This document shows positions 1-10,997 of a stretch of DNA of 64,000 nucleotides, in pieces. The stretch is from Leptasterias polaris (taxonomy: Eukaryota; Echinodermata; Asteroidea; Forcipulatida; Asteriidae): the NCBI GenBank assembly GCA_037783415.1, contig JAZGTN010000163.1, forward strand, positions 1 to 64,000, written 5' to 3'. The position numbers and the translations under genes were made by a program. The notes under the pieces were generated by a model, which saw only the letters and a list, made by a program, of their open reading frames with translations, had not been told where the DNA came from and searched no databases. Position 1 is the first letter of the stretch. Every line of letters starts with the position of its first letter.

Positions 1-850
1 AAACCAGTTCGAGACCAGTTAGACCAGTTCAAAACCAGTTCCAGACCAGTTGAACCAGTTCAAAACCAGTTCCAGACCAGTTGAACCAGTTCAAAACCAG
101 TTAAACCAGTTCAAAACCAGTTCGAAACCAGTTCCAGACCAGTTGAGCCAGTTCAAAACCAGTTCGAGACCAGTTCAAAACCAGTTCGAGACCAGTTGAA
201 CCAGTTCAAAACCAGTTCGAGACCAGTTAACCCAGTTCGAAACCAGTTCAAAACCAGTTCGAGACCAGTTCGAAACCAGTTAGACCAGTTCAAAACCAGT
301 TCCAGACCAGTTGAACCAGTTCAAAACCAGTTCCAGACCAGTTGAACCAGTTCAAAACCAGTTCCAGACCAGTTAAACCAGTTCAAAACCAGTTCGAAAC
401 CAGTTCCAGACCAGTTGAGCCAGTTCAAAACCAGTTCGAGACCAGTTCAAAACCAGTTCGAGACCAGTTGAACCAGTTCAAAACCAGTTCGAGACCAGTT
501 AACCCAGTTCGAAACCAGTTCAAAACCAGTTCGAGACCAGTTCGAAACCAGTTAGACCAGTTCAAAACCAGTTCCAGACCAGTTGAACCAGTTCAAAACC
601 AGTTGAACCAGTTCAAAACCAGTTAAACCAGTTCCAGACCAGTTGAACCAGTTCAAAACCAGTTCAAAACCAGTTCAAAACTAGTTAAACCAGTTCAAAA
701 CCAGTTAAACCAGTTCGAGACCAGTTCAACCAGTTCCAAACCAGTTGAACCAGTTAGACCAGTTCGAAACCAGTTAAACCAGTTACCAATTCCCAGTTCA
801 ACTGGAACCAGTTGGGACCAGTTAACACCAGTTGAACTGGTTTCAACTGG
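1..850. repeat. CCAGTT-based satellite with 272-bp higher-order unit
   Basis: Tandem short units of the form CCAGTTCAAAA, CCAGTTCGAGA and CCAGTTGAA (about 7-11 bp) run from the window edge to about 850 and become irregular after 660. Marker variants (GAGCCAGTT at 145 and 417, TTAACCCAGTT near 228 and 500, AGTTAAACCA at 99 and 371) recur at an exact offset of 272 bp, so a higher-order unit is repeated about twice. The last 80 bp contain the repeat in both orientations (AACTGG and CCAGTT). The open frame at 342-626 is a by-product of the repeat. Confidence 0.95.
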
Positions 851-909
851 AATTTTCACCTGGGATGTCAAGTCCTTCTTGAGTTATTGAGCACACACAC
901 AATTTAGAA

Positions 910-1020
910 GGGGGGGGGGGGGGGGGGGTGGTGAGTAAGCATTACATACGAAGTGTGGACCTGAGAACAAAAGAGGTCCACACAAGGCAGGGTTTTGAAT
1001 AATTGTGTGTGTGTGTGTGT
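910..1020. repeat. Poly-G run and (GT)n microsatellite
   Basis: A run of 19 G lies at 910-928 and a (GT)n tract at about 1004-1020. Both are simple sequence, and the length of the G run is likely to be unreliable in any assembly. Confidence 0.9.
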
Positions 1021-2616
1021 GCGCCTATGTCGGAAATACACGCCCTTTGGGTGGCATCTGTATAAAAATAATATGTAAATTTGCCGAACATAACTTTAGG
1101 TCTACCAGAACTGCATGTCCAGAGACATGCAAACTTGAGTTCCATTTCTGTGGTGATATGGGGATCATCAGAAACGTCAAAGTACAGAGGTCTTCCTGTA
1201 CAGGGTAAAGAAATCTTAAGTGATGGTTATAAACTGAAGGTACTAACTAACTGTAGCACATGGAAGGAAGAAATAACAATTTCCATAGACACTTACATTG
1301 AACAAAATCATTAGAGAACAACTGAGGTTTAGGTAGGCAGATCTTGAAACATCAAGAGTTTAATAAATGGAACAAATATTGCACACATTAATAATTTCCA
1401 TCAGCAATTAACAGTGTTTACAATCATATCTCAAAACCTAACACCAGTAGGGAGCGTCTCAAAAGCCAGGCAACTTTTAAGCACAAAAGAATGTTTTTGT
1501 AGGTAATCCAGTGGGTCGCCATAACATTCTGCTGGACTGCGACATTGTGACTAACTTTGGGAACAATCCTACACAAGTGAATATGCATTTGGAATGTTCC
1601 AGTGATCTAACAGGCCGGTCCATGTACACGTGCTGGAATGCTTACCTGATCCAATTAGAACTACTGGTCAGACTTTTGAGATGCTCCCTAATTTTGTATT
1701 TTGTTTAAATCACAAAGAACAAATCTGTAAAAACAGACATGCGTAGTTATTCAACAACTTCTTTGTTTCAATAAAATAGCACCAGCATTTTTTATACAGC
1801 AGTCATTTGAATGCAAATTGAGTTTGAGCGTAAAACCAATCTGTGTGAATTTACATTAATCAGTAGCTTTTGAGTGCAAGTTTTGATTTGCCCCCATTAC
1901 CATTCAAATGGGCGCTGTATCGAAATACCAGCGCTATCATGATGAATGAATTGTCGAGTAATGGGTATAACATTACTACCCGTCTGTGTATTTACAGGTT
2001 TGTGATCTTACTTTTTGTTTTAGAATAACATCACTGTCACTTGAAAAAGAAAATTCCTGTGCTATTTTTATAACAACATAATTGTTTACTTTTGTCAACA
2101 TTTTAATATCCCCCAAAACCAGCAAGTTTCTGTGGTTTTACTGATCAATTTAAATTAAATCAATTAGCATTGAGGAAGCTTCTTCAAGTGTCAATTAAAT
2201 GAGACTGGCATAAAGAAAAAAGTACTGTACATATTTTTCTTTGGCACTGTATGTAAAACCTGTGAGACTGGCATAGACATATACATGTACAATTTTGTTA
2301 GCACTAGGGAACCTCAACCCCCTCCCCCCCCCAAAAAAAAAGCACAAAGTACAGGATTGGTAGTTTCTTCAGTTTCAATCTGAAAGTTCAATGAGTAGAA
2401 AGGAATTGTTTGTACTAATTCCAGAGAATTGTTCCTGTCTGTAAAATAGGTAATGTCAAAGCTGAAGAAATGGCATTTGAAAACAATTCAAATTACTGTT
2501 GCCTACTTCAACTGAATGAGAATTAACAATTTTGTACATTGTATTAAAAATTTTAAGTCTATTAAATTGGCCAATGCAAATCAATATTAATTTACTGCTC
2601 ATTTGTCCAGTAACTC
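1021..2616. other. Non-coding stretch, nothing recognised
   Basis: AT-rich unique-looking sequence. Only short open frames without protein-like composition are present. Small homopolymers occur (C and A runs near 2325). I see no RNA gene or element boundary. Confidence 0.5.
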
Positions 2617-3253
2617 TCAAAGAGGGTCATTGCATTGGCCAGTAAAGACTCTACCACTGACTTGACCTTCCCACTTCTTCACCCCAGTCTTGGATCCATC
2701 ACTTGGATTAATTCCCATGAAGAATCTGTAAGAGAAAAACATCAGTAGAATTATTTGACAAGTACAGTACTTTTGTTATTATCACTAATGCAATTATTAC
2801 AAATTGTTTGTGGTGCCCTCTGCAGATAGTTTGCTCAGAAGACATCTGCTCTAGAATACAGGAAGTCATGGGTTTGAATCCCAACTGATTAGGTAACCTG
2901 TGGATTGTTTTTTGAAGGTCACAGAGAGCAATGACATGAAGGGTAAAAACTAAAACAATACCCATTATCACAGATGCAATAGAGAAAGTACAATAATATT
3001 CCATCTAGGTGTCAAGATACATCAAACAGACAGCCTGGTCAAATGGCAGAGTATTTAAAGCCCATCCTGCCCATCAAGTCAAAGGGCAACTTAAAATATT
3101 ATGTTGGATAAAAATTTACCAACATTAATTGTTCCACAACCAAATTGTTTTGCATTCCAGTCAAGTTTTACTTACCTTTGAACAAAATCTAGAGTGCAGG
3201 ATACCTCCTTAGCACAGTGTGTGTTAAAAACATAGTCAGCCACAAACATCAAG
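2617..3253 (-). CDS. Last two exons of an unidentified spliced gene
   Basis: The terminal exon 2617-2725 follows a good acceptor (TTTCTCTTACAG) and ends in TGA. The preceding exon runs from about 3253 to 3176 and ends at a consensus donor (CAAAG/GTAAGT). Splicing joins AG/A into Arg and keeps one open frame; the last 35 residues begin FFMGINPSDG and end in GQCNDPL. The upstream exon reads MFVADYVFNTHCAKEVSC and onward; its 5' limit is uncertain because TAA lies in frame shortly before the ATG, so the acceptor may be TTGTAAG near 3255. I do not recognise the family. The intron (2726-3175) contains a tRNA-like SINE remnant. Repeat arm A begins 44 bp upstream, so any earlier exons lie beyond the repeats. 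Seen: splice sites and frame. Inferred: that it is expressed. Confidence 0.6.
2815..2900 (+). repeat. tRNA-derived SINE-like head
   Basis: GTTTGCTCAGAAGACATCTG followed by CTCTAGAA and GGTTTGAATCC resembles the anticodon arm to B-box region of a tRNA-derived SINE (B-box consensus GGTTCGAATCC). No clean acceptor stem or A-box is present, so it is not a functional tRNA. It lies inside the intron of the 2617-3253 gene. Confidence 0.35.
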
Positions 3254-3328
3254 GTTAGAGCTTACAATGAGTTGATGACTGCCATCATTGCAAGGTTATG
3301 GTGTTCTAAAGACGACAGATATGCGTCG

Positions 3329-3694
3329 CGTCGTGCCGTCGCGTCGCCTATTCCGTCGTCCGTCGCGTCGTGCCGTCGCCCGTCGCGTCGTGCGTCGCGT
3401 CGTGCCGTCGCCCGTCGCGTCGCCTGTTTTTCAATTGATTTGCATGGTGAATTGGACATCCGTCGTCCGTCGCGTCCTGCCGTCGTCCGTCGCGTCGTGC
3501 CGTCGCGTCGTCCGTCGCGTCGTCCGTCGCGTCGTCCGTCGCGTCGCCCGTCGCGTCGTCCGTCGCGTCGTCCGTCGCGTCGTGCCGTCGTCCGTCGCGT
3601 CGTGCCGTCGTCCGTCGCGTCGTGCCGTCGCGTCGCCTGTCGTCCGTCGCGTCGTGCCGTCGCATCGTGCCGTCGTCCGTCGCGTCGCCTGTTT
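3329..3694. repeat. CpG-rich 12-bp minisatellite, copy A
   Basis: Iterations of GTCCGTCGCGTC with GTGCCGTC variants, interrupted once near 3427-3463 by TGTTTTTCAATTGATTTGCA. CpG density is extreme compared with the AT-rich surroundings. The Arg/Pro/Ser/Val frames on both strands are products of the repeat. Confidence 0.95.
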
Positions 3695-4275
3695 TTAAAT
3701 TGATTTGGACCTTATTTTCGCCAAAACGTTCTTCACTTTTCTGTCAATTGGTGGCGCTCTTTGATTATTTCCGTCGAAGTGAGTCTGATGAGGTCGTCGA
3801 GATTCTAGATGGCAGATGTGTATAGTTTGATCAATCCCTGCTTGCCGTGTCATCTAAACAATATATCCTTTTAATTGTAAAAACATGTCAAGTATTTATA
3901 GTTTTTACTACCTCGGCCTCCCTACCATGCCTACTAGCCTGTAAAATAAAGCAATGTCAACAGCAGCATCGTAGGAAAAATACTACCTAAATTATTATTA
4001 TTATTTTATTTATGTTTTTCTTTTGAGTGGAACTCTTATAGACTCCGTTTATTCAACTCAAGTAATTACATCTCCTATGGAACATTAAAGCAAGTACTGA
4101 TAGATCAGTACACAAGTACACTAGAAACTAAAGGACAATGAACAAAGTTGATATTACATATCAAACAAAGGCAAGATCAAAACATGAACAAGCAACCTAG
4201 TACAAGTAAAAAGATTAAAATTAAGGCCTACACAAAGGACAGTAACTGATGAGAGGTGACAAAATTCGATTTTGA

Positions 4276-4750
4276 TCAGAACATAAACTTTGGACTCTCG
4301 TCTTCATTGAAAGTACACAGGAATTTGTACAATTTGTTAAAATACTTGTTTAATTGGAGCCTATTCCTCTCCCTTAGTAGAAATGATCTGAGAGTTTTTT
4401 TGTAGGTCTTGATAATGTGTGTGTTTGTGAAAACGTTGTCCTCATTGAAGACCAGATCACACCGGATTCTCCAAATAACATTGATCATCATGCCAACAAT
4501 TATCATAGATACAAATGACAAATTCATACATACAATTCTTATACAATCACTGAGACAAAAGAAACGGCAGCCAGTTTGTTTCCTAATTAAAAATTCGACG
4601 TATAACCAGGGTTCAACCACCTCATTACAGTATAGAAACAAATGTTCGACAGTTTCAGTGTCGGATTTACAGAAAGGCGGGACAGTCGACTGTATCTATG
4701 ATTTTCATGCGTTTAAGTTTATCTCGGGTTGGCAGAATCCTGTGATAAAG
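4276..4750 (-). pseudogene. L1/Tx1-like LINE C-terminal zinc-knuckle remnant (copy A)
   Basis: On the minus strand the sequence encodes a degenerate Cys-rich segment (CPAF-CKSDTETVEHLFLYC, with a small frame slip) followed by W and basic and hydrophobic residues, as in the C-terminal end of L1/Tx1-type ORF2 proteins (C-x2-C-x7-H-x4-C knuckle, known family feature). Equivalent segments are at 9200-9660 and 23640-24100. Frame breaks show that it is dead. Confidence 0.6.
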
Positions 4751-5095
4751 TCTTAAAAGGTGTCCTTGTCTTTGGCGTCCATAATATTGTTCATGTTTAA
4801 TTTGGTCCAAATATTGGCCCAGTCGAACTTATCAGTGAGGCCTAAAATCGAGGCCCACTTTTCCTGTGCTTTTGGAAAAACAAATTATTTGACCTTCAAT
4901 GATTTGTACATTAATTTCGTGGTAATTTTAGAAAAAGGTACCAAACCCTGATCCCCATGGTCAATTTGGAACTTCAGCCACCTGCTTGGATGGTTTTTAG
5001 GCCCACAACGTTTTTCTTTGAAGAGGACAGGATTGATGTTTTGTTCGAAGACGTTTAGCTATGCGTGGCCAGCAGTGATACGATTAATTTTACAC

Positions 5096-6064
5096 TTCAA
5101 GGTTCAAGGTTCAAGGTTCAAGGTTCAAGGTTCGTTTATTTCCGCAGTATCAAAAAAGCAAAAGGCAATAATAAATACATCAAAAGTAATCATTACATAT
5201 AATGCAAAGTAAATGTTTTACAGCATAGGTTTGAAGAATATTACATGTAAACAAAAAAAGCATTATGTGTGTACTGCAGAGGGATCCATTTAAAAAGCAA
5301 AGCTTGTAGGCAATGGTCCCTATAGTGACATGCATATGCATTGAGATTAAAAAATAATGTTAAGTGAACCGTGGAGGTCCGTGGTCGAGTCGAGCCACCA
5401 ATAAACAAATATAATACAGGTCTCAATGCACATGCATGTTACAAAGAAAAATCAGCAAACACTATAATACAATCAAATAACGAGCACAAACAATGGGACT
5501 AGGACAAACACAACAATCAAACACAACAATCTTGCCGGTCAGCAATATAGTATCGAACGAAATCATGAGTGATGCAAAAGCAGCGTATCCCTCGATGGAT
5601 TTAACATAGTGTGGCTATGGATGATAGTATACACCATGGATCCCATGTAGGAGACCACCCGAGTCTGCACTGTGGTATGCAGTGGTTCAAAATGCAATGT
5701 ACATCTGTAAAAAACTCATCAACAATAAGATTTCAGTATATCAGCTTTAAAGACACGTTTAAAAGTAAACAAGCTTTTGGAGGCTTTAAGTTTTTCATTA
5801 AGCATGTTCCAAAGCATAGGTCCCTCATGTTTAATAGTTTTAAGAGCGAGGGAAGTACGAGTGTAAGAAATGTGATAATTAGAAGCTTGGCGGGTGAAAT
5901 GGGAATGTACATCTGAGTTTAAAGAAAAAATTGATTGAATAGCAGAAGGTAAATTTTTACAAGTGAGTTGATACATGAGGGACCCAAGCTGAAGACAATA
6001 AATATCATTCACTTTAAAATTGCATGTTTATGGAAAAGGGCATCTGTATGTGCGTTAAATTCAG
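5096..6064 (-). mobile_element. Nested CR1/L2-like LINE 3' fragment (copy A)
   Basis: The reverse-strand frame 5719-6012 is the RT C-terminal region typical of CR1/L2-like LINEs: DIYCLQLGSLMYQ, then HSHFTRQASN, then GPMLWNMLNEKLKASKSL and FKR. It is followed by a 3' UTR ending in AATAAACGAACCTTGAA and a (CCTTGAA)n tail, seen on the plus strand as (CAAGGTT)n near 5097-5132. This fragment interrupts the L1-like remnant. Confidence 0.75.
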
Positions 6065-7680
6065 CAAAATTAATGATATTTTTTTCTCCCCGGTACACCA
6101 CATGTCTGTTCGTCACCTATTATGAAAGGCATGGCCCTTTTTAACCTATTTGTGAGAACTTTGGCCAACAGTTTGTAATCTACATTTAAAAGGCTAATCG
6201 GTCTCCAGTTCTTGAGATCAAATTTACCTAAATTATTATCCACATGGTTGGTGGGCTTGCACAAAATTACTTTATTGATTATAAAGCGATGAAAAATTAC
6301 TTTATTGATTATGAAGCGATGACCAAAAGCAAAACCATAAAGCAATAAATCAAGTGAATTCTAAACCAAGACCAACAGTAACACTACTGAACTAACAGGA
6401 TTTATAAAAACTACTAAAAACAACAAAACACATGTGCCAAGGAAGGTTACAAATTAAAATCAAAATGGCTCTAAAATCGAGTCCATAGCAGTATGACTTG
6501 AAACAGGCAAAACTTAAAAACATGAAGAACCACCAGTACATAAAATCAAAGAAGTGATGGTGGGAGAACACACAGGCTGCTATCTGTAAACTATAATACA
6601 TTTAATGGGTGACTTAATTACCACTACTTAAGGATTAAGGATTAAAGAGGGTTGTTTATTACAGACGATTCCTTGAAATGAACTTGTACCAGGGTGCTAC
6701 AAGAGATTAAGTTGGAATAAACAGTGAAGGGAACATATTAGACACTTGTCTCTCCGTGGTCCTTTCTCTATGCTCCTACTGAACACGGTTTTTCTGGACC
6801 TGTTACATAATAAGCCATCAAAAACAAAAAAACAAAACAATGGGAAATGACCGAAAGTAACAAACTTACTATTTCCAGCCAGTAATTCTATTTGAATATT
6901 CGCCATGAAAATTTACTTTATTAATGAACACTAGTTAATTTGATCACCTTTTTCTTCCGAAACATTTCTCATTGTTATAGAGAAGTTTACCCCTTCCCAC
7001 TCAAAGTTTATAAAGGGAAGGATGTAACAATAATTATCTGTTTGGTTGAAATTTGGTGTGAGAGTTTGTTGATGTAATTTTACTTCTTGTGTTTAATTAC
7101 TGCTAGAGGAAGTTTCTCCCTTTTGATGGCTTATTATGTAACAGGTCCAGAAAAACCGTGTTCAGTAGGAGCATAGAGAAAGGACCACGGAGAGACAAGT
7201 GTCTAATATGTTCCCTTCACTGTTTATTCCAACTTAATCTCTTGTAGCACCCTGGTACAAGTTCATTTCAAGGAATCGTCTGTAATAAACAACCCTCTTG
7301 TTTAATCCTTAATCCTTAAGTAGTGGTAATTAAGCCACCCATTAAATGTATTATAGTTTACAGATAGCAGCCTGTGTGTTCTCCCACCATCACTTCTTTG
7401 ATTTTATGTACTGGTGGTTCTTCATGTTTTTAAGTTTTGCCTGTTTCAAGTCATACTGCTATGGACTCGATTTTAGAGCCATTTTGATTTTAATTTGTAA
7501 CCTTCCTTGGCACATGTGTTTTGTTGTTTTTAGTAGTTTTTATAAATCCTGTTAGTTCAGTAGTGTTACTGTTGGTCTTGGTTTAGAATTCACTTGATTT
7601 ATTGCTTTATGGTTTTGCTTTTGGTCATCGCTTTATAATCAATAAAGTAATTTTTCATCGCTTTATAATCAATAAAGTAA

Positions 7681-7866
7681 TTTTGTGCAAGCCCACCAAC
7701 CATGTGGATAATAATTTAGGTAAATTTGATCTCAAGAACTGGAGACCGATTAGCCTTTTAAATGTAGATTACAAACTGTTGGCCAAAGTTCTCACAAATA
7801 GGTTAAAAAGGGCCATGCCTTTCATAATAGGTGACGAACAGACATGTGGTGTACCGGGGAGAAAAA
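7681..7866 (+). pseudogene. L1/Tx1-like reverse transcriptase fragment (copy B)
   Basis: The frame reads [20 protein letters not shown], then a basic stretch, then [11 protein letters not shown], matching the conserved RT region (NWRPISLLN...YK...Q...PGR) of L1/Tx1-like non-LTR elements. The catalytic YxDD region is absent: the frame stops after the GR motif where another LINE is inserted. Copies are at 6080-6270 (-) and 22123-22312 (+). Confidence 0.75.
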
Positions 7867-8843
7867 AATTTCATTAATTTTGCTGAATTTAACGCACATA
7901 CAGATCCCCTTTTCCATAAACATGCAATTTTAAAGTGAATGATATTTATTGTCTTCAGCTTGGGTCCCTCATGTATCAACTCACTTGTAAAAATTTACCT
8001 TCTGCTATTCAATCAATTTTTTCTTTAAACTCAGATGTACATTCCCATTTCACCCGCCAAGCTTCTAATTATCACATTTCTTACACTCGTACTTCCCTCG
8101 CTCTTAAAACTATTAAACATGAGGGACCTATGCTTTGGAACATGCTTAATGAAAAACTTAAAGCCTCCAAAAGCTTGTTTACTTTTAAACGTGTCTTTAA
8201 AGCTGATATACTGAAATCTTATTGTTGATGAGTTTTTTAACAGATGTACATTGCATTTTGAACCACTGCATACCACAGTGCAGACTCGGGTGGTCTCCTA
8301 CATGGGATCCATGGTGTATACTATCATCCATAGCCACACTATGTTAAATCCATCGAGGGATACGCTGCTTTTGCATCACTCATGATTTCGTTCGATACTA
8401 TATTGCTGACCGGCAAGATTGTTGTGTTTGATTGTTGTGTTTGTCCTAGTCCCATTGTTTGTGCTCGTTATTTGATTGTATTATAGTGTTTGCTGATTTT
8501 TCTTTGTAACATGCATGTGCATTGAGACCTGTATTATATTTGTTTATTGGTGGCTCGACTCGACCACGGACCTCCACGGTTCACTTAACATTATTTGTTA
8601 ATCTCAATGCATATGCATGTCACTATAGGGACCATTGCCTACAAGCTTTGCTTTTTAAATGGATCCCTCTGCAGTACACACATAATGCTTTTTTTGTTTA
8701 CATGTAATATTCTTCAAACCTATGCTGTAAAACATTTACTTTGCATTATGTAATGATTACTTTTGATGTATTTATTATTGCCTTTTGCTTTTTTGATACT
8801 GTGGAAATAAACGAACCTTGAACCTTGAACCTTGAACCTTGAA
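7867..8843 (+). mobile_element. Nested CR1/L2-like LINE 3' end with (CCTTGAA)n tail (copy B)
   Basis: Coding remnant 7935-8228 (97 residues) contains the C-terminal motifs MYQLTCKNLPSAIQSIF, TRQAS and GPMLWNML, followed by a basic FKR segment. A roughly 590-bp 3' UTR ends in ATAAACGAACCTTGAA, with four CCTTGAA units at 8816-8843. The L1-like coding remnant resumes directly after the tail, so this is a nested insertion. It is 5' truncated, with no RT core. Confidence 0.8.
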
Positions 8844-9960
8844 GTGTAAAATTAATCGTATCACTGCTGGCCACGCATATAGCTAAACGTCTTCGAACAA
8901 AACATCAATCCTGTCCTCTTCAAAGAAAAACGTTGTGGGCCTAAAAACCATCCAAGCAGGTGGCTGAAGTTCCAAATTGACCATGGGGATCAGGGTTTGG
9001 TACCTTTTTCTAAAATTACCACGAAATTAATGTACAAATCATTGAAGGTCAAATAATTTGTTTTTCCAAAAGCACAGGAAAAGTGGGCCTCGATTTTAGG
9101 CCTCACTGATAAGTTCGACTGGGCCAATATTTGGACCAAATTAAACATGAACAATATTATGGACGCCAAAGACAAGGACACCTTTTAAGACTTTATCACA
9201 GGATTCTGCCAACCCGAGATAAACTTAAACGCATGAAAATCATAGATACAGTCAACTGTCCCGCCTTTCTGTAAATCCGACACTGAAACTGTCGAACATT
9301 TGTTTCTATACTGTAATGAGGTGGTTGAACCCTGGTTATACGTCGAATTTTTAATTAGGAAACAAACTGGCTGCCGTTGTCTCAGTGATTGTATAAGAAT
9401 TGTATGTATGAATTTGTCATTTGTATCTATGATAATTGTTGGCATGATGATCAATGTTATTTGGAGAATCCGGTGTGATCTGGTCTTCAATGAGGACAAC
9501 GTTTTCACAAACACACACATTATCAAGACCTACAAAAAAACTCTCAGATCATTTCTACTAAGGGAGAGGAATAGGCTCCAATTAAACAAGTAATTTTAAC
9601 AAATTGTACAAATTCCTGTGTACTTTCAATGAAGACGAGAGTCCAAAGTTTATGTTCTGATCAAAATCGAATTTTGTCACCTCTCAGTTACTGTCCTTTG
9701 TGTAGGCCTTAATTTTAATCTTTTTACTTGTACTAGGTTGCTTGTTCATGTTTTGATCTTGCCTTTGTTTGATATGTAATATCAACTTTGTTCATTGTCC
9801 TTTAGTTTCTAGTAACCTATATGTACTTGTGTACTGATCTATCAGTACTTGCTTTAATGTTCCATAGGAGATGTATATACTTGTAATTACTTGAGTTGAA
9901 TAAACGGAGTCTATAAGAGCTCCACTCAAAAGAAAAAAATAAATAAAATAATAATAATAA
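8844..9960 (+). pseudogene. L1/Tx1-like LINE C-terminus and 3' UTR (copy B)
   Basis: Degenerate coding includes a region like the L1 C-terminal segment (RILPTRDKLKRMKI across a frame slip near 9210), the zinc knuckle (ETVEHLFLYC), and a basic tail (RSFLLRERNRLQLNK). A stop replaces Tyr at 9592 relative to copy A, which reads on to 4276. A 3' UTR with AATAAACGGAGTC leads to an A-rich (AATA/ATA)n end at 9930-9960. Confidence 0.6.
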
Positions 9961-10257
9961 TTTAGGTAGTATTTTTCCTACGATGCTGCTGTTGACATTG
10001 CTTTATTTTACAGGCTAGTAGGCATGGTAGGGAGGCCGAGGTAGTAAAAACTATAAATACTTGACATGTTTTTACAATTAAAAGGATATATTGTTGAGAT
10101 GACACGGCAAGCAGGGATTGATCAAACTATACACATCTGCCATCTAGAATCTCGACGACCTCATCAGACTCACTTCGACGGAAATAATCAAAGAGCGCCA
10201 CCAATTGACAGAAAAGTGAAGAACGTTTTGGCGAAAATAAGGTCCAAATCAATTTAA

Positions 10258-10543
10258 AAACAGGCGACGCGACGGACGACGGCACGACGCGACGGCACGA
10301 CGCGACGGACGACGGGCGACGCGACGGCACGACGCGACGGACGACGGCACGACGCGACGGACGACGGACGACGCGACGGACGACGCGACGGACGACGCGA
10401 CGGCACGACGCGACGGACGACGGCACGACGCGACGGACGCAAATCAATTGAAAAACAGGCGACGCGACGGGCGACGGCACGACGCGACGCACGACGCGAC
10501 GGACGACGGAATAGGCGACGCGACGGCACGACGCGACGCATAT
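10258..10543. repeat. CpG-rich 12-bp minisatellite, copy B
   Basis: GACGCGACGGAC-type units on the plus strand, the same repeat as 3329-3694 but about 80 bp shorter. It is bounded by CAATTTAAAAACAGGCGACG and CGCATATCTGTCG, both also present in copies A and C. Confidence 0.95.
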
Positions 10544-10871
10544 CTGTCGTCTTTAGAACACCATACAAGGTAGTGCAAGTCTTAGGTGAATACATGTTTC
10601 CTGCAACAAATGATTTAGATTTTAAGTAGTCTGCCTCAATTGTTAAGGGATGGTAAAGCATACAAATAGATGCCTTTTGGGATGTTGGCATGCAATCTTG
10701 ACATCACAAATCGCTTTGCGCTCTCATTCAACAAATTCTGGCAGGAAAACTTGATTGCCATTGCATTGCTATGATACAGAAAGCAAGTGATCCTTTATTC
10801 CTTTAGTTAAGTTTAAGCAACGCTAAATGAGTTACGCACTATCTAAAAAATTTACATGTACTGTACTTACA

Positions 10872-10997
10872 TCATGAAACAGCACAAGGAAAAGTCACAT
10901 TTCCAACATGTCCATGAAACTGAAAGCGGTACCGGTAGTGTCTCACATAGGACTTCAAAGAAGTCGAATCATGGTGGCGCACACCACACCTGAACAT
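10872..10997 (-). pseudogene. Zinc-finger-like exon inside repeat copy B
   Basis: On the minus strand a good acceptor (CTTTCTGTTTTGCAG) precedes an open segment beginning MFRCGVRHHDSTSLKSYVRH and ending FPC-AVS before TGA; a donor-like GATGTAAGT follows directly. The F-x-C...SL..YVRHYR...FPC pattern resembles C2H2-type fingers in poorly characterised animal proteins. The distal Cys/His after FPC is lost and a stop follows, so it is probably a captured, decaying exon. The same exon lies in copy C with one substitution (V to I in GHVGN). Copy A ends before this region. Confidence 0.45.

Larger units (their letters stand above)
3297..6823 (-). mobile_element. Composite repeat copy A (inverted arm)
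   Basis: This segment is the reverse complement of 7121-10565 almost base for base. The reverse-strand frames at 6392-6601, 6070-6345, 5719-6012 and 4276-4641 match those of arm B. Homology stops at TATGGTGTTC (3297) on the outside and GCCATCAAAA (6823) on the inside. Contents from right to left: unknown AT-rich sequence, an L1/Tx1-like RT fragment, a nested CR1-like LINE 3' end, the L1-like zinc-knuckle region, and the 12-bp CpG-rich minisatellite. It is about 80 bp longer than arm B, mainly because its minisatellite is longer. Confidence 0.9.

Noticed and set aside
342..626. 94-codon NQFKTSSRPV repeat protein in the first satellite
   Set aside because: Direct translation of the satellite; bounded by repeat variants, not by gene signals.
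2815..2900. Functional tRNA gene
   Set aside because: Only the B-box and part of an anticodon-arm-like segment are recognisable; no paired acceptor stem.
3272..3703. Arg/Ser-rich proteins in the CpG minisatellite (also 10127-10691 and 24570-25206)
   Set aside because: These are read-throughs of a 12-bp repeat in all phases, with no conservation other than the DNA repeat.
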